Source: Phanerochaete sordida
Lineage: Eukaryota > Basidiomycota > Agaricomycetes > Polyporales > Phanerochaetaceae
Reading direction: 5' to 3'
Length of the DNA stretch: 48,538 nt
Assembly (NCBI GenBank): GCA_019973155.2
Contig: BPQB01000134.1
Location: 1 to 48,538, forward strand
Within the stretch, counting starts at the first letter, position 1. Each line of letters starts with the position of its first letter. Position numbers and translations under genes: made by a program. The notes below the pieces were generated by a model. The model saw only the letters and a list, made by a program, of their open reading frames with translations, was not told the DNA's origin and did no database searches. Of this stretch, positions 30,723 through 40,442 are shown piece after piece.

Positions 30723-32153
30723 CTAGAATTCCGTCTTCAAGTCGTTCAAAAAGCCGGCGATGAGATTCACCGCACGCTCGACGTCGTCTTTGTCCGACTC
30801 CTTGACACGCCCGAGCATCGGCACAAACTTGTCGGGGTGCCAGCGCAAGGAAGCCTCCTTCCAGATGGTGCGCTCGGCCTGGTCTCCGCGGCGGGCCTGC
30901 CCGAACAAAAAGTCGCGGACAGCGACGAGCGTGATGTCGTCAGGCGTCTTCGGGACCTCGGTCATGGGCCACGGGACGGAGCTGAAGGACAAAGCCTGAG
31001 CGTTGAGGATCTCCCATTTGGAGTCGTAGTTGTTCGAAGCGTCGACGGTCTTCTGCTTGGCCAGCTCCTCGGCATGCTTCTTCTTCGACTCTCCGAGGAC
31101 GCGGCGAAGCCTGGCGACGTCGTCCTGGACGCCGGCTCGGGTGCGCTCTTGATCTTCAGCTTTCTTTTTCATCTCGTCTAACTCCTTCGCCAGGATCTCG
31201 ATCTGCCCTTCAGACGCAGCATTCGCGGCCGACAGGACGTCAACCCTCGCTTCGGCTTTCAGTGCTCGAAGGCGGTCTGCGTGAGCGCGCTTCTTCGCTT
31301 TCGTCGCCTGCTCCCCTAGAGACTTCTCTCTCTCGTGAGCGAGCGCGAGCTTCTGCGCGGCCTGACGCTTCAGAGTCTTCATCAACTCCTTCACCGACGC
31401 TTTTCCCGACGCTCTATCACACTCTGTCCACGCGGACCGGGCATTCCAGACCCTAGCCTCATCAAGCCCAAGGCGTGTCGCGCTGGTCCCAGGGTAGACT
31501 GGGGCCGCGTTACGAAAAGCCGGGTGCACACCCGGCTGTTGATCGGGCTGTCCGCGCGACCAACAGTCCTCAGGGGCGGCAGCGCTCTCCAAAACGGCCC
31601 CACAGAGCAGCAAGCACGCGGCCTCGTAGTCTTCGACCTCTTCCTCCGCCTTCAAGCGGCGCTCTTCTTCATCGAGGCGCTTGCGTTCTTCCTCGATCCT
31701 CTTCATCTTCTCCGAGCTCAGCTCGGAGCGGGCCTGGCGCAGGTCGTCGTTGAGCTGCGCCCACTCCCGCTGGCCGGCAGCAACCACGTCACGGCCGAAC
31801 TGGCGCTGCAGCACAGCGACGTGGCGCTCGAGGCAGCGCACCGTGTTCTCGATGGCCTTGAGCGTGGCGAACCACTCCTTCTCCATGGCGCGGACCCCGG
31901 CGACGTTCTCGTTCTCGAGGTCAAAGACGTCCTCGAAGAGCACGCGGTGCACGTGGTCTGTGTCGTCGCGCCAGGGCACGGCGTGCTGCAAGTCTGCGAG
32001 GGCGCAGATGCGCTCGCGCGCGCGGCCGAGCTGCTCTGCGGACGTGCGCACGCAGAGCCGCTTGACCGCGGGCAGGGTGTCGTCGAGCCACGCGAGGTCG
32101 TGTCGCAGAGACGAGAGGACTCCGTCTTGCGTCTGGGCATGGTTGACATTCAT
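30723..32153 (-). CDS. J-like HPDK coiled-coil protein, copy E
   Basis: One exon encodes 476 residues. N-terminal helix (LSSLRHDLAWLDDTLP), coiled coil, YEAACLLLCGAVLE, a Pro/Gly/Trp-containing linker of about 70 residues with no coiled-coil pattern, a second coiled coil (about 245-365), then YDSKWEIL, LSFSSVPWP, DDITLVAVRDFLF, KEASLRWHPDKF (His near 439), SDKDDVERAVNLIAGFLNDL. Arg-Trp-His-Pro-Asp-Lys-Phe is intact. No linker intron is needed, because the frame stays open throughout. Function unknown. Confidence 0.87.
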   Translation of the reverse strand: MNVNHAQTQDGVLSSLRHDLAWLDDTLPAVKRLCVRTSAEQLGRARERICALADLQHAVPWRDDTDHVHRVLFEDVFDLENENVAGVRAMEKEWFATLKAIENTVRCLERHVAVLQRQFGRDVVAAGQREWAQLNDDLRQARSELSSEKMKRIEEERKRLDEEERRLKAEEEVEDYEAACLLLCGAVLESAAAPEDCWSRGQPDQQPGVHPAFRNAAPVYPGTSATRLGLDEARVWNARSAWTECDRASGKASVKELMKTLKRQAAQKLALAHEREKSLGEQATKAKKRAHADRLRALKAEARVDVLSAANAASEGQIEILAKELDEMKKKAEDQERTRAGVQDDVARLRRVLGESKKKHAEELAKQKTVDASNNYDSKWEILNAQALSFSSVPWPMTEVPKTPDDITLVAVRDFLFGQARRGDQAERTIWKEASLRWHPDKFVPMLGRVKESDKDDVERAVNLIAGFLNDLKTEF

Positions 32154-32481
32154 TGCGGCTGGTGCTCGTGGTCGTCGTCGGAGAGCAGGAAAAAATCGAG
32201 CTCCTGAAATGCCCGCACCTGAAAAGGTCGAGCAATGTCACCCGTCACGGTTCACGTGCACTCGGTCACGACGGGACGGCGCGGAACGCGCGTTGGCGAC
32301 GTGCGACGACGCTACAAATATGGACACATCGCAGGTGAAGATTTAAAGGTGAAGTAAAGCATTTACAAAGGTATGGTCGACGACTGACGTGGCCATTATG
32401 TACAGGGAATAAAGTACAGGAAGAAAGCATTGTTCTGCATATCACATTGAAAGGGGCCCACTAGACTTACCTTCATGGTGT
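32154..32481. other. Intergenic between copies F and E
   Basis: Contains the copy E element; otherwise AT-richer sequence without a gene. Confidence 0.5.
32244..32269 (-). promoter_or_regulatory. Composite GTGAC / CACGTG / GTGAC element of copy E
   Basis: GTCAC, 4 nt, CACGTG, 6 nt, GTCAC on the plus strand, 91-116 nt upstream of the start. One more GTCAC lies just outside it at 32237-32241. Confidence 0.75.
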
Positions 32482-33462
32482 CTAGAGGTCCTTGAGTAGG
32501 TCGTTCAAGTACGCCGCGACGAGGTTGACGGCGCGCTGAACGTCCTTTCTTTCAGACTTCGGCACCCGCTGCAGCCTTGGGCCGAACTTGTCCGGGTGCC
32601 ACCGCAGCAGGGCTCTCTTGACTCGCTCGCGCCTCGTCTGGCCCGGAGAATGCGCAGTCGAGAAGAGGAGCTCTCGAATTGCTTCCGGCGTGATATCTTC
32701 AGGGCCTTGCGGCGTCTCCACCACCGGCCACGGGATGGCGCTGAACGGCAAGGCCTCGTCGGCAAGAACCGCCCACAAAGCGTCGTATGTCGTCCAAGCC
32801 GCCTCAACTCTGGCATGGTACAGCTCGAACTTCAAGCCTTCTATCTTCCTCTGGAACGAAGCCATTTCTTCCTGGGCATTTTGCGTCTCGATGAGCGCAA
32901 AGTGGAGGCGCATATTCGCCTCCGCAACCTGCGCTTCAGCAGCCTGTGTTCGTTTCCGTTCGGCATCGCATTCTCTCTTGAGATCTTCGATCTTATCCTC
33001 CAAATCAAAGACCCGATTCGAGTTCGTAAACCCGAAGTCGTCGTCCCAGTCGCGCAGACCGCGCGTTTCTGCGGCTTCGGCCCGTTCCTCGGCTTGGATA
33101 CGTCGGTGAGTCTCCCGTCTGTGCTCTTCCTCCATGGTCTGAAGTCTGGCCCGCTCGTCCGCCAGCCGCGTCTCGGTCTCCTCAAGGAGCGCCTTTGCTT
33201 CGTCGACCTCGTTGTCTTTCCGCGCGACCAAGTCTGTCCAAACTCGATCCCTGGTGCGCCTCTCCGCCGCGCGGTCCCATTCAAGCCCGTCCACTGCGGC
33301 AGATAGGTCATCGAGTGCGTTTACCATGCTGTTCACAGCATTGGCACGGTGGTCACGGGCGTTCTGGCCTGTGGCTACGCCATGCTGGATGTGGCTCAGA
33401 CCCGCCCTGAGCGCGTCGAGGCCTTCGCGTAGGCGGTAGACGTGATTGTTCGGCGGAGACAT
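32482..33462 (-). CDS. J-like HPDK coiled-coil protein, copy F (short, divergent)
   Basis: One exon, 326 residues. The start at 33462 (MSPPNNHVYRL) is preferred over an in-frame ATG at 33576: it aligns with the other copies and leaves the promoter element upstream at a normal distance. The N-terminal helix is only loosely similar (LREGLDALRAGLSHIQHG), and a single coiled-coil stretch replaces the two coils plus linker. The C-terminal module is intact: YDALWAVL, LPFSAIPWP, EDITPEAIRELLF, KRALLRWHPDKF (His near 289), SERKDVQRAVNLVAAYLNDL. As the outermost and most diverged copy it may be the oldest, or a shortened one. Function unknown. Confidence 0.85.
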   Translation of the reverse strand: MSPPNNHVYRLREGLDALRAGLSHIQHGVATGQNARDHRANAVNSMVNALDDLSAAVDGLEWDRAAERRTRDRVWTDLVARKDNEVDEAKALLEETETRLADERARLQTMEEEHRRETHRRIQAEERAEAAETRGLRDWDDDFGFTNSNRVFDLEDKIEDLKRECDAERKRTQAAEAQVAEANMRLHFALIETQNAQEEMASFQRKIEGLKFELYHARVEAAWTTYDALWAVLADEALPFSAIPWPVVETPQGPEDITPEAIRELLFSTAHSPGQTRRERVKRALLRWHPDKFGPRLQRVPKSERKDVQRAVNLVAAYLNDLLKDL

Positions 33463-33593
33463 GTTCTCGTCAAGGTACGCTCCTGATGTTCTGCCGTGTA
33501 GACGGAGAAGATGATGGTTCTGGATAGGTTTGTCGCGGCCTGAACAAAGGACAACAGCGAACGCGGGCGTCATCAAGGTGATGATGCGGGCCG

Positions 33594-33619
33594 GTCACAT
33601 CGCACGTGCTGGTTGTCAC
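33594..33619 (-). promoter_or_regulatory. Composite GTGAC / CACGTG / GTGAC element of copy F
   Basis: GTCAC, 4 nt, CACGTG, 6 nt, GTCAC on the plus strand, 132-157 nt upstream of the chosen start. Confidence 0.7.
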
Positions 33620-34160
33620 AGGCGTCGAGATCTTGTGCAGCGGGCTGTGCAGAGATGACGAGGCGCGATGCTATCAGTCAAAGGAAGCTCTATGCCCACG
33701 ACCAATGTCACTGGCGAAGCAGCGGTTGCATTCTGCATTGTTGTATCTGTCATTCTCTGGTGAACAAATCAAGAATAGCTCGCTAACGACTGTTCATCTC
33801 TAGGGAAACTCGCACACGGCCTCGCAGCCCTGTGATCCTCACCACATTAAGATGCCATTCGTAGTGGCGCCTCGGTCTCGGACGATGTACCCATGTCACT
33901 GGCCAACATGCCGTCCATCTCTATGGCTGCTGGTACCTGAAGGGCAGAGCACTGTCATCTAGTCCGTCACTGCCTCACCCGAGCTCATTTCCGGGTGCAA
34001 CGGCAAAGTTCGCTGCACGCCACGGCCTCGTTCGTACCGCGTGATTGCGGCGCGCTTGGCTGCAACCACCATCCAAAAATTATGCATGGCCGTGCAGGGG
34101 ATCTGTCCTCGCCAACAGATGCAGAATTGTCTGACGGCCGCTAGCCGCTCCCCTGGCTCA

Positions 34161-34294
34161 TATAAGCGGGGCGAACTTCGCTGTCAAACCCCAGCTCCGG
34201 GAGCCTTTCGACTTTCTCACATTCTACTATTTGGCACAGGCTGGTACGTACCGTCTGGGGAAAACATTGCGGACTTCACTCACTGGCGATGCAG
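34161..34294 (+). promoter_or_regulatory. TATA box and 5'UTR intron of secreted precursor 1
   Basis: TATAAG at 34161 lies about 190 nt before the ATG. A 51-nt GT-AG intron (34244-34294, donor in CTGGTACGTA) can be drawn in the leader. The paralog at 37616 has the same arrangement. Confidence 0.55.
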
Positions 34295-34353
34295 CCCTTT
34301 ACAGTCCGAACACCTTACGATCTTCCCATTCGTTCACGTGCCATACGCCCATC

Positions 34354-36285
34354 ATGCGCTTCATCTCCGTCGCCGCCGTCTGCCTGCTCGCCGCGTCGAG
34401 CAGCGTCTCCGCCGTCCCGCTCAGCCGCGACGACGCGTACCTCTCCCGCCGGGCGTCGACGCCCGCGCCCGCCGCCACCGACGACGAGTCGGGCGCGCTC
34501 AGCCTCGGGAAGGTCGCCACCGGCTTGAGCATCGGCTCGACCGTCCTGCCGTTCGTCGAGGGCATCTTCGGCAGCCTGTTCGGCGGGAACAGCTCGAGCA
34601 AGCGCGACCTTGAGGAGCTCGAGCAGCTGCTCAAGCGCGAGGGCTTCGTCGTTTCCCGCCAGGACGCGGGCGCCGCCGATGCTGACCAGAGCGGTGCGCT
34701 GAACATTCTCGGTATTGGCTCGGACATCGTCAGCATCCTCTCGGGCCTCTTCGGCGGGTGCGTTCTGGCTCACTGTTCGTGAGGTGGCCGTTGCTTATTT
34801 TGCCTGCAGTAGCTCCGACAGCCAGCGCCGCGATGACATCTGGCCTGCTCGTGCGGTCGCAGAAGAGGAGAGCGGTGCGCTTAAGCTGCCCAACCTTGAG
34901 CAGCTTGCCAACGGCGCCAGCATCGCTTCGTCTGCTGCGGGCATCATCAAGGACGTCTTTGGCTTGTGCGTGGACACCAGATTCATTTTCGCGTTTATTC
35001 ATCCTGACTTCCTCTCTCAGCTTCGGAAACAACACCAGGCGCGATGAGATTGTGACTATGCTCCAAGCGCGTGACGCCACCAACAGCACCAGCGGTGCGC
35101 TTGATCTGAGCAGCCTCCTTTCGGGAGTCCTCTCGGACCTCCCTGATCTCTTGGGGTGCGATGTCTTGCCATCTTTTGTCGTGTGCCATCTCACTCACGC
35201 ACCGGCAGCGCTCTGCTGAAGCGCGACGACGCTGCCACCAACAGCACCAGCGGCGCGCTCGACCTTAGCAAACTCCTCCAGGGTATCGTCCAGGACATTC
35301 CCGGTCTCTTGAGGTGCGACTGTCCCGGCATATTGCGTTTGTCATTCCACTCACGCGCGGATAGTGATCTGTTGAAGCGCGACGATGAACTCGTCGCCCG
35401 CGGTCTCTTCTCGGAGCTCGAGCAGATCCTCCAGAAGTTCCCTAAGTACGTCTTAAGTTGTCTTGTGTACGCTTGCCCTAAACAATACCAGGCGTGAGAC
35501 CGCCGGCCAGCGTATCGCCGACGCTGTGCATAAGGGTGTTCTTAATGTTGTGAAGTATGTTGGCAATGTCTTTGTTGTTTCGCTGGGCTCACTCTTCTTT
35601 TTGCGCATCGAAAGGAACCAGAAGCGCGATGATGCTGCCGGCGAGGGACTCGTTGCGCGCAACCTTGCCAGCGTAGCCCAGGGTGTGACCACGGGCGCCG
35701 TTCACATCGTGTCCCGCGAGAACCTCGAGGAGCGCAGCCTGGGCAGCGAGCTCCAGGGCGCAACCATTACTAAGGGCACCACTCACGTGTCCCGCGCAGT
35801 CAAGGTGTCCTCCGCGTCGTCCACTAAGTCCAAGATCGGCCTGGGCGACATCGCAAACGGCGCCAGCATCGTCAACACCGGCCTGAGCATCCTGCACGAC
35901 CTTTTCGGCAGGTGCGTCGCCTCGAGAACCACCTTATGTATGCATTGCTGACACTTGTCCAAATCTCAGCTCTTCGAACAGCACCACGAAGCGCGAAGTC
36001 GCGGAGTACCTCTTGCGCCGCGCGGCCGTGGCGGCTGCGGCGGAGGACGCGGCGGAGGACGCGGCGGAGGACGCATCGGAGGCCCTGTCGCTCGGCAGCC
36101 TCGGCAAGACGCTGGGCCACCTCGGTAGCATCGCCTTCAGCGGGCTCGGCATCCTCGGCGACCTCTTCCCGTCGAACAGCACCGCGCGCCGCGACGACGT
36201 TGGCGCGATGTCTGTGGTCGCGCGTAAGCTCGGCCAGCTCGCTGCGACGAACCTCGCGGGCGCGGCGCTGCCTGAGGGCCGCTGA
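34354..36285 (+). CDS. Secreted modular precursor with Kex2-type sites, gene 1
   Basis: Eight exons (34354-34757, 34810-34965, 35021-35155, 35209-35313, 35365-35445, 35492-35554, 35615-35911, 35970-36285) join to 518 residues. Residues 1-20 are a signal peptide (MRFISVAAVCLLAASSSVSA). All seven introns are phase 2. Exons 2-6 and 8 bring a dibasic site (QRRDD, TRRDE, LLKRDD twice, KRE, TKRE) near their 5' end and exon 7 NQKRDD; the following peptide is acidic-amphipathic, often SGALDL-SxLL-xG. This fits secretion, Kex2 cleavage and release of several peptides, as in fungal repellent-like or KEP precursors. Exon 7 also has an RAVKVSS stretch; exon 8 has (AED)n repeats. The peptides' role is unknown. 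Confidence 0.8.
35555..35614 (+). other. 60-nt in-frame intron, possibly retained
   Basis: The intron between exons 6 and 7 is a multiple of three and has no stop codon. Read through, it inserts a hydrophobic stretch (VFVVSLGSLFFLRI). Its acceptor (GAAAG) is the weakest in the gene. Confidence 0.45.
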
Positions 36286-37615
36286 GGTGGCGCCAATGAG
36301 ATGTATGCATGTGTGTATGATTCTTATGAGTAGGCACGAGTGTTCGTTGGGAACTCGTTGGTGTTTATTTAGTGTACTGTAATCAATTCTGTTTAATGCG
36401 GAACCGGAGCTTGTGCGAAGTTGACACTTGTGCCCTAAGCCCAAAAGCGATGACCATTTCGCAATCATCGTGACATCGGGCCCTGTGACGATGGACACCG
36501 AGCGGGAAGGGAAAAAATATAGAGGATGTTTTGGCTGCCCCACCGCCGATACATGTCTGAACATTGAACAGCAATTACATGAACACAGTCGACTCGACTT
36601 CTGTACTTACTCCTGGGCACTGGACCGCTGGAATTCAGGATTCATGACTGCGAGGTGTTATTTGAGCATGGGCTCTGCTTGGTTTCTATGCACTTACATC
36701 GCAAGTCGACGATGGGCGCAGAGAATCAGAATTATTTTTACCATGAGCTTCGATGGGCGCCAAAGTGACAGATAAGATTAGATCGTCTTCAAGTTGGTTC
36801 AATATCTCTTTCGGCTGCAACATGCTCGTCTGTGTTCGTACACTGATCTCGTAGAACCCGAGTCTCAAATTAGGATACCTGAGGGGCATCCGAGCCTTTA
36901 CGAGAGTACTTTTTCTTAGTTGTCATGTTGTATGCCTGCTGAGATGCTCGTATTGATTGCGTTCAAGCTGGGTCCAGTCCTGGTCTTGGCAGCTCATTGG
37001 TATGTTGACCTGCCGCGTTTTAGCCCAGTGACAACTCGCTGACCGGCTTTGTCTCCGGCTAGATTGAGACTCCGGGAGAGATACCCCCGGTCCTGTGCGA
37101 AGCACAGGTGATCAACGCCCAGTCATCTGAAGACGTATCAGCGATATCGTCGACCCATTGACTGCTCGCCCTTGATAAAGCCGTCCTCGGTTTCCACAGA
37201 GCACCGCCCTTATGCGAATCGCAGACACGATGCTAGCAGTAAAGCTGGCCGTATGTTGATGAAGCTCACTCTGCCCAGTCGTCTTTGCGCGGTCACCGGG
37301 CAATATTGCCTAGCTACAACTTCCGCGTCATTGGGGAACTATTCACGACCACAGGTCTTACCACAGCGCTGGTCCACAGCCTACACCATTATTTTTCCGA
37401 TTTTCTTTTTTTCCAGATGCTATATAAGCAAGATATCTTGCTTGAGCACTCCTCAGCTCAGCGAGTCTCTCTTCGACCTTCCTTTTTGTCCACCCCGGCA
37501 CTGGCTGGTACGTATCTCCGACATTTCAACCGCGAATGCTGCTCATTATTGCCTCAGCCTCTTATTTGCTCGACGCACCTTCGAATCAAGCCCTATTCAC
37601 GGTCAAATAACAACC
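36286..37615. other. Intergenic between the two secreted precursors
   Basis: No gene is seen. The last 200 nt are the promoter of the second gene. Confidence 0.5.
37421..37557 (+). promoter_or_regulatory. TATA box and 5'UTR intron of secreted precursor 2
   Basis: TATATAAG at 37421 lies 195 nt before the ATG. A 50-nt intron (37508-37557) starts in GGCTGGTACGTA, matching the leader intron of the paralog at 34244. Confidence 0.6.
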
Positions 37616-38898
37616 ATGCGCTTCACCGCCGTCACTGCTTTCTGTGTCCTCGCTGCGTCGAGCGCTGTCCACGCTGTCCCCATGAAGCGCTTCGACAGTT
37701 CCACCGTGTCTATTTCTGCTTCCGCCCCTTCCTCTGTCCAGACCGTCGGACCGCACGACGCTTCCGCTATTTTCCGCGGCCCTGGCTCCATACTGGCATC
37801 TCTCCCTCTCGTCGCTGCCGATGTCTCGGCCACCCGGAAGCGGGATGACATTCTCGACGAAATAATCAGTGTCGTTTCCAGCTTACTCATGGGGTGCGCA
37901 TATCGCCTTGCATGTTGCTTGTCGTCTGCTTATGATCGCTCTTTATCCAGCTTGACCAACTCGCCCGACAGCCAGAAGCGCGACGATTTCATCGATACCC
38001 TTAGCAGCCTTCTCGAGGACTTCCTACAAGGGTTTGTATTTTTGAAAGTTCCGCGTATATCTTCAGCTGAATAAACTCTTATAGTTTGACCAGCTCCCAG
38101 GCCAGGAAGCGCGACGCGTTCGACGACCTGGTCACCGTGCTCAAGGACGCGCTCGCGGGGTACGTTCAGTCGGAGTGCATGCTTCGAGCCTCTGCTTATG
38201 CCTCATTTCTAGCCTCTTCAGCGAATCCAGCAGCGCGAAGCGGGATATCTCAGCCACTTCGTCGGTCATCGTGGGCGCGCCGAAGTTCTCGGCTGCCAAA
38301 CACGCGTCCTTGGCGACGTCGGAGTCCTCAGCCACTATGACTTCGTCTTCGGTCGCGGCCTCGGCGTCGTCCACCGCCGCCGCGTCCTCCGGTTCAGGCG
38401 ACGACATCCTCAGCGACATCATCGGCTTCGTCGTCCAGGTCATCGACGGCCTCCAGTCGTGAGCGGTGTGCCATCCTTCTTCGCTGTCAGGCGCTGACAC
38501 TTGAGTACAGCGCTGGCGGCGACGGCAGTGCGTCAAACTCCACGGTCACGAGCGACCAAGCGGCTTCCATGGGCGGCCAGAAGGGCATGGCCCAGAGCAT
38601 GAAGCATGCCATGCAGTCCATGCAGTCCATGATGAACGGAAACGTCACGATGCAAGGAAATTCAACGCTTCATGGTGATTCGAAGCTCCACGGTAATTCG
38701 ACACTCCACGGTAATTCGACCCTTTACGGCAATTCGACGGTCCATGACAACTCGACGGTCCATGACAATTCAACTTCCCATGGAAATTCGACGGCTCATG
38801 GCAATTCAACGGCGCATGGAAACTCAAAGGCACATGGCAGTGTCACCGCCGTATCTCTCGCACCGATGGCCACCCAGAGCGACAGCAGCTCGATGTGA
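37616..38898 (+). CDS. Secreted modular precursor with Kex2-type sites and NST-His repeats, gene 2
   Basis: Five exons (37616-37893, 37951-38031, 38085-38159, 38213-38458, 38511-38898) give 355 residues. The signal peptide (MRFTAVTAFCVLAASSAVHA) is clearly paralogous to that of gene 1, and all four introns are phase 2. Dibasic sites occur at TRKRDD, SQKRDD, ARKRDA and AKRD, each followed by a short acidic-hydrophobic peptide (FIDTLSSLLEDFL). The last exon adds a Met-rich stretch and a hexapeptide array (GNST-x-H). The first modules may be released by Kex2; the glycosylated tail may stay as a wall or surface protein. Function unknown. Confidence 0.8.
38638..38835 (+). repeat. 18-bp tandem repeat encoding GNST-x-H
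   Basis: Eleven 18-nt units encode (G/D)-(N/D)-(S/V)-(T/K)-x-(H/Y/Q). Nine carry an N-glycosylation sequon (eight NST, one NVT) and eight end in His. Confidence 0.9.
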
Positions 38899-40442
38899 GC
38901 GCTCTGGCCCGGACCAAACGGTGCTGGTGCCGAGAGCGTCACTGGCCTTTTCCCTGGTCTCTTCAAGTGAGTAGAAGCAGATACTTTGGGATTCTGCGAT
39001 GGACTCACTCGCCGTAACATCAGCCTGTCGTCGGTCGCGGTTCGGTAAGGATATTTTATGACATGAGGTTCCGTCGTCTGCGGAGCAGCCGAGGAATGTA
39101 GTGCTATGTCGTCGGGCTGGACTCGCGCTGTTGTTGTTTGTGGGCGTAGTTCGTGGTGTGCTCCCATACAATACATCATCTCTAATATTGTTCGTCGTGT
39201 TGACGGTTTCGCGGATTGGGCCGTTGAGATGTGCGTCGTTATCTTTCGCAGCCTCTGACTTCGCCGCTCACATATTGGTCTAGGATGATATATCTTGTGG
39301 CGTATGCTCTGAGTTGCGTAAGAGACAGCACAAGCGGCGTCTGAGGCTCGCACGTATGCACGCCAGAGCACAAGGTCTGCCCCATCAATTTTGCTGAGCT
39401 GTGATCAGCTCATCGGGCTACTCTCATGCAACTCAGGTGCAACACGATTGCACAGCTGTGTCAATCAAATGTCACGAATCGGTGCAGATGCACGAGTCAA
39501 AAATGCGTCTCCAGGGTAACATACGAATAGGATTCGCGTGTCCCAATTTCGTGGCCAATCATCAGGCTAAGTATCTGTGATGTATCACCGATCTCTGCAG
39601 ATGAAGGCATGATACGTCGTTGCAAGCCCTGGGAGCCTGCAGAAACTCGTCAGTCACCGCATCGCAGCCTTGGCAGCCACATTTTTAATTCAATTGCAGG
39701 TTGATAGCATGCACACTTGTACAGAGCCCATCTGGGGACCTCGCGCCCGAAGTAAGAGCTGTACAAGCTCACAGTACACAAGGGAGGCGATCAGAGCCAC
39801 TGGCTGAATATCCTAAGTAGCTTGCAATGTGATGGGGACTCGTATGCGATTTACGCAAGCCAGCAATCTCGGCGCGAGCCAGCGATATTATTGCGCTTTG
39901 CTACTTGGTCATCCAGTCGGCCGAAGGCACGTCCAGCAGTGCTCAGCGCTGTGCGCATGCCGTCCGTTCTCCTCGGCAAGCATGAGCAGGCACCATGAGG
40001 TCCCATTGCGACGCAAGCGCATGATTTCGCGATGGTTAGAGAAAAGCCGGTGTGCTGACAGGTGCTTACTCGCAATCGGGGGCTTGAATTACGGAGCCTG
40101 CACAGCGACTGGTCGAACAGTGAGCGGCCGGACAAAGAGGTGCCCGAGTCCGAGCACGTCCATGGTGTATATAGCAAGCCTTCGAAGCCCCCGACATACC
40201 AAATATCCCAAAGGTGAGGCTCCTGGGGATGCTTTCGAGCTGACTACGATGCTAATTTCGAACAGTGTGATTTATATGATGTACAGATAAGAGAGATCGT
40301 AAGGTAAGAGTCATCACAGACTAATAAAACACCAGCAGTCTCATCCTCACCTCGTCGCAGCTCAGCACCCATCCAACGAAATCGGACAGGATCGAGGTAT
40401 TCTCCGGGGCCAGAGGGAACAGTAGAGTGGGGGCGCGTCACT
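38899..40442. other. Intergenic, no supported gene
   Basis: Open frames of 60-190 codons occur on both strands without domain, introns or start context. A TATATAG at about 40167 has no clear gene behind it. Confidence 0.4.

Larger units (their letters stand above)
33463..34353. other. Divergent intergenic region between copy F and secreted precursor 1
   Basis: Contains the copy F element and, toward the plus-strand gene, a TATA box and a 5'UTR intron. No other gene is seen. Confidence 0.5.

Noticed and set aside
31335..32207. 290-codon plus-strand frame opposite copy E
   Set aside because: Antisense shadow; the minus-strand protein has the conserved family module.
22780..33462. Reading the array as classical DnaJ co-chaperones
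   Set aside because: There is no canonical helix I, Gly/Phe-rich region or zinc-finger; only the helix-HPDK-helix part is similar, so I call it J-like.
39829..40290. 153-codon plus-strand frame
   Set aside because: No start context, promoter, introns or domain; mixed composition like random sequence.
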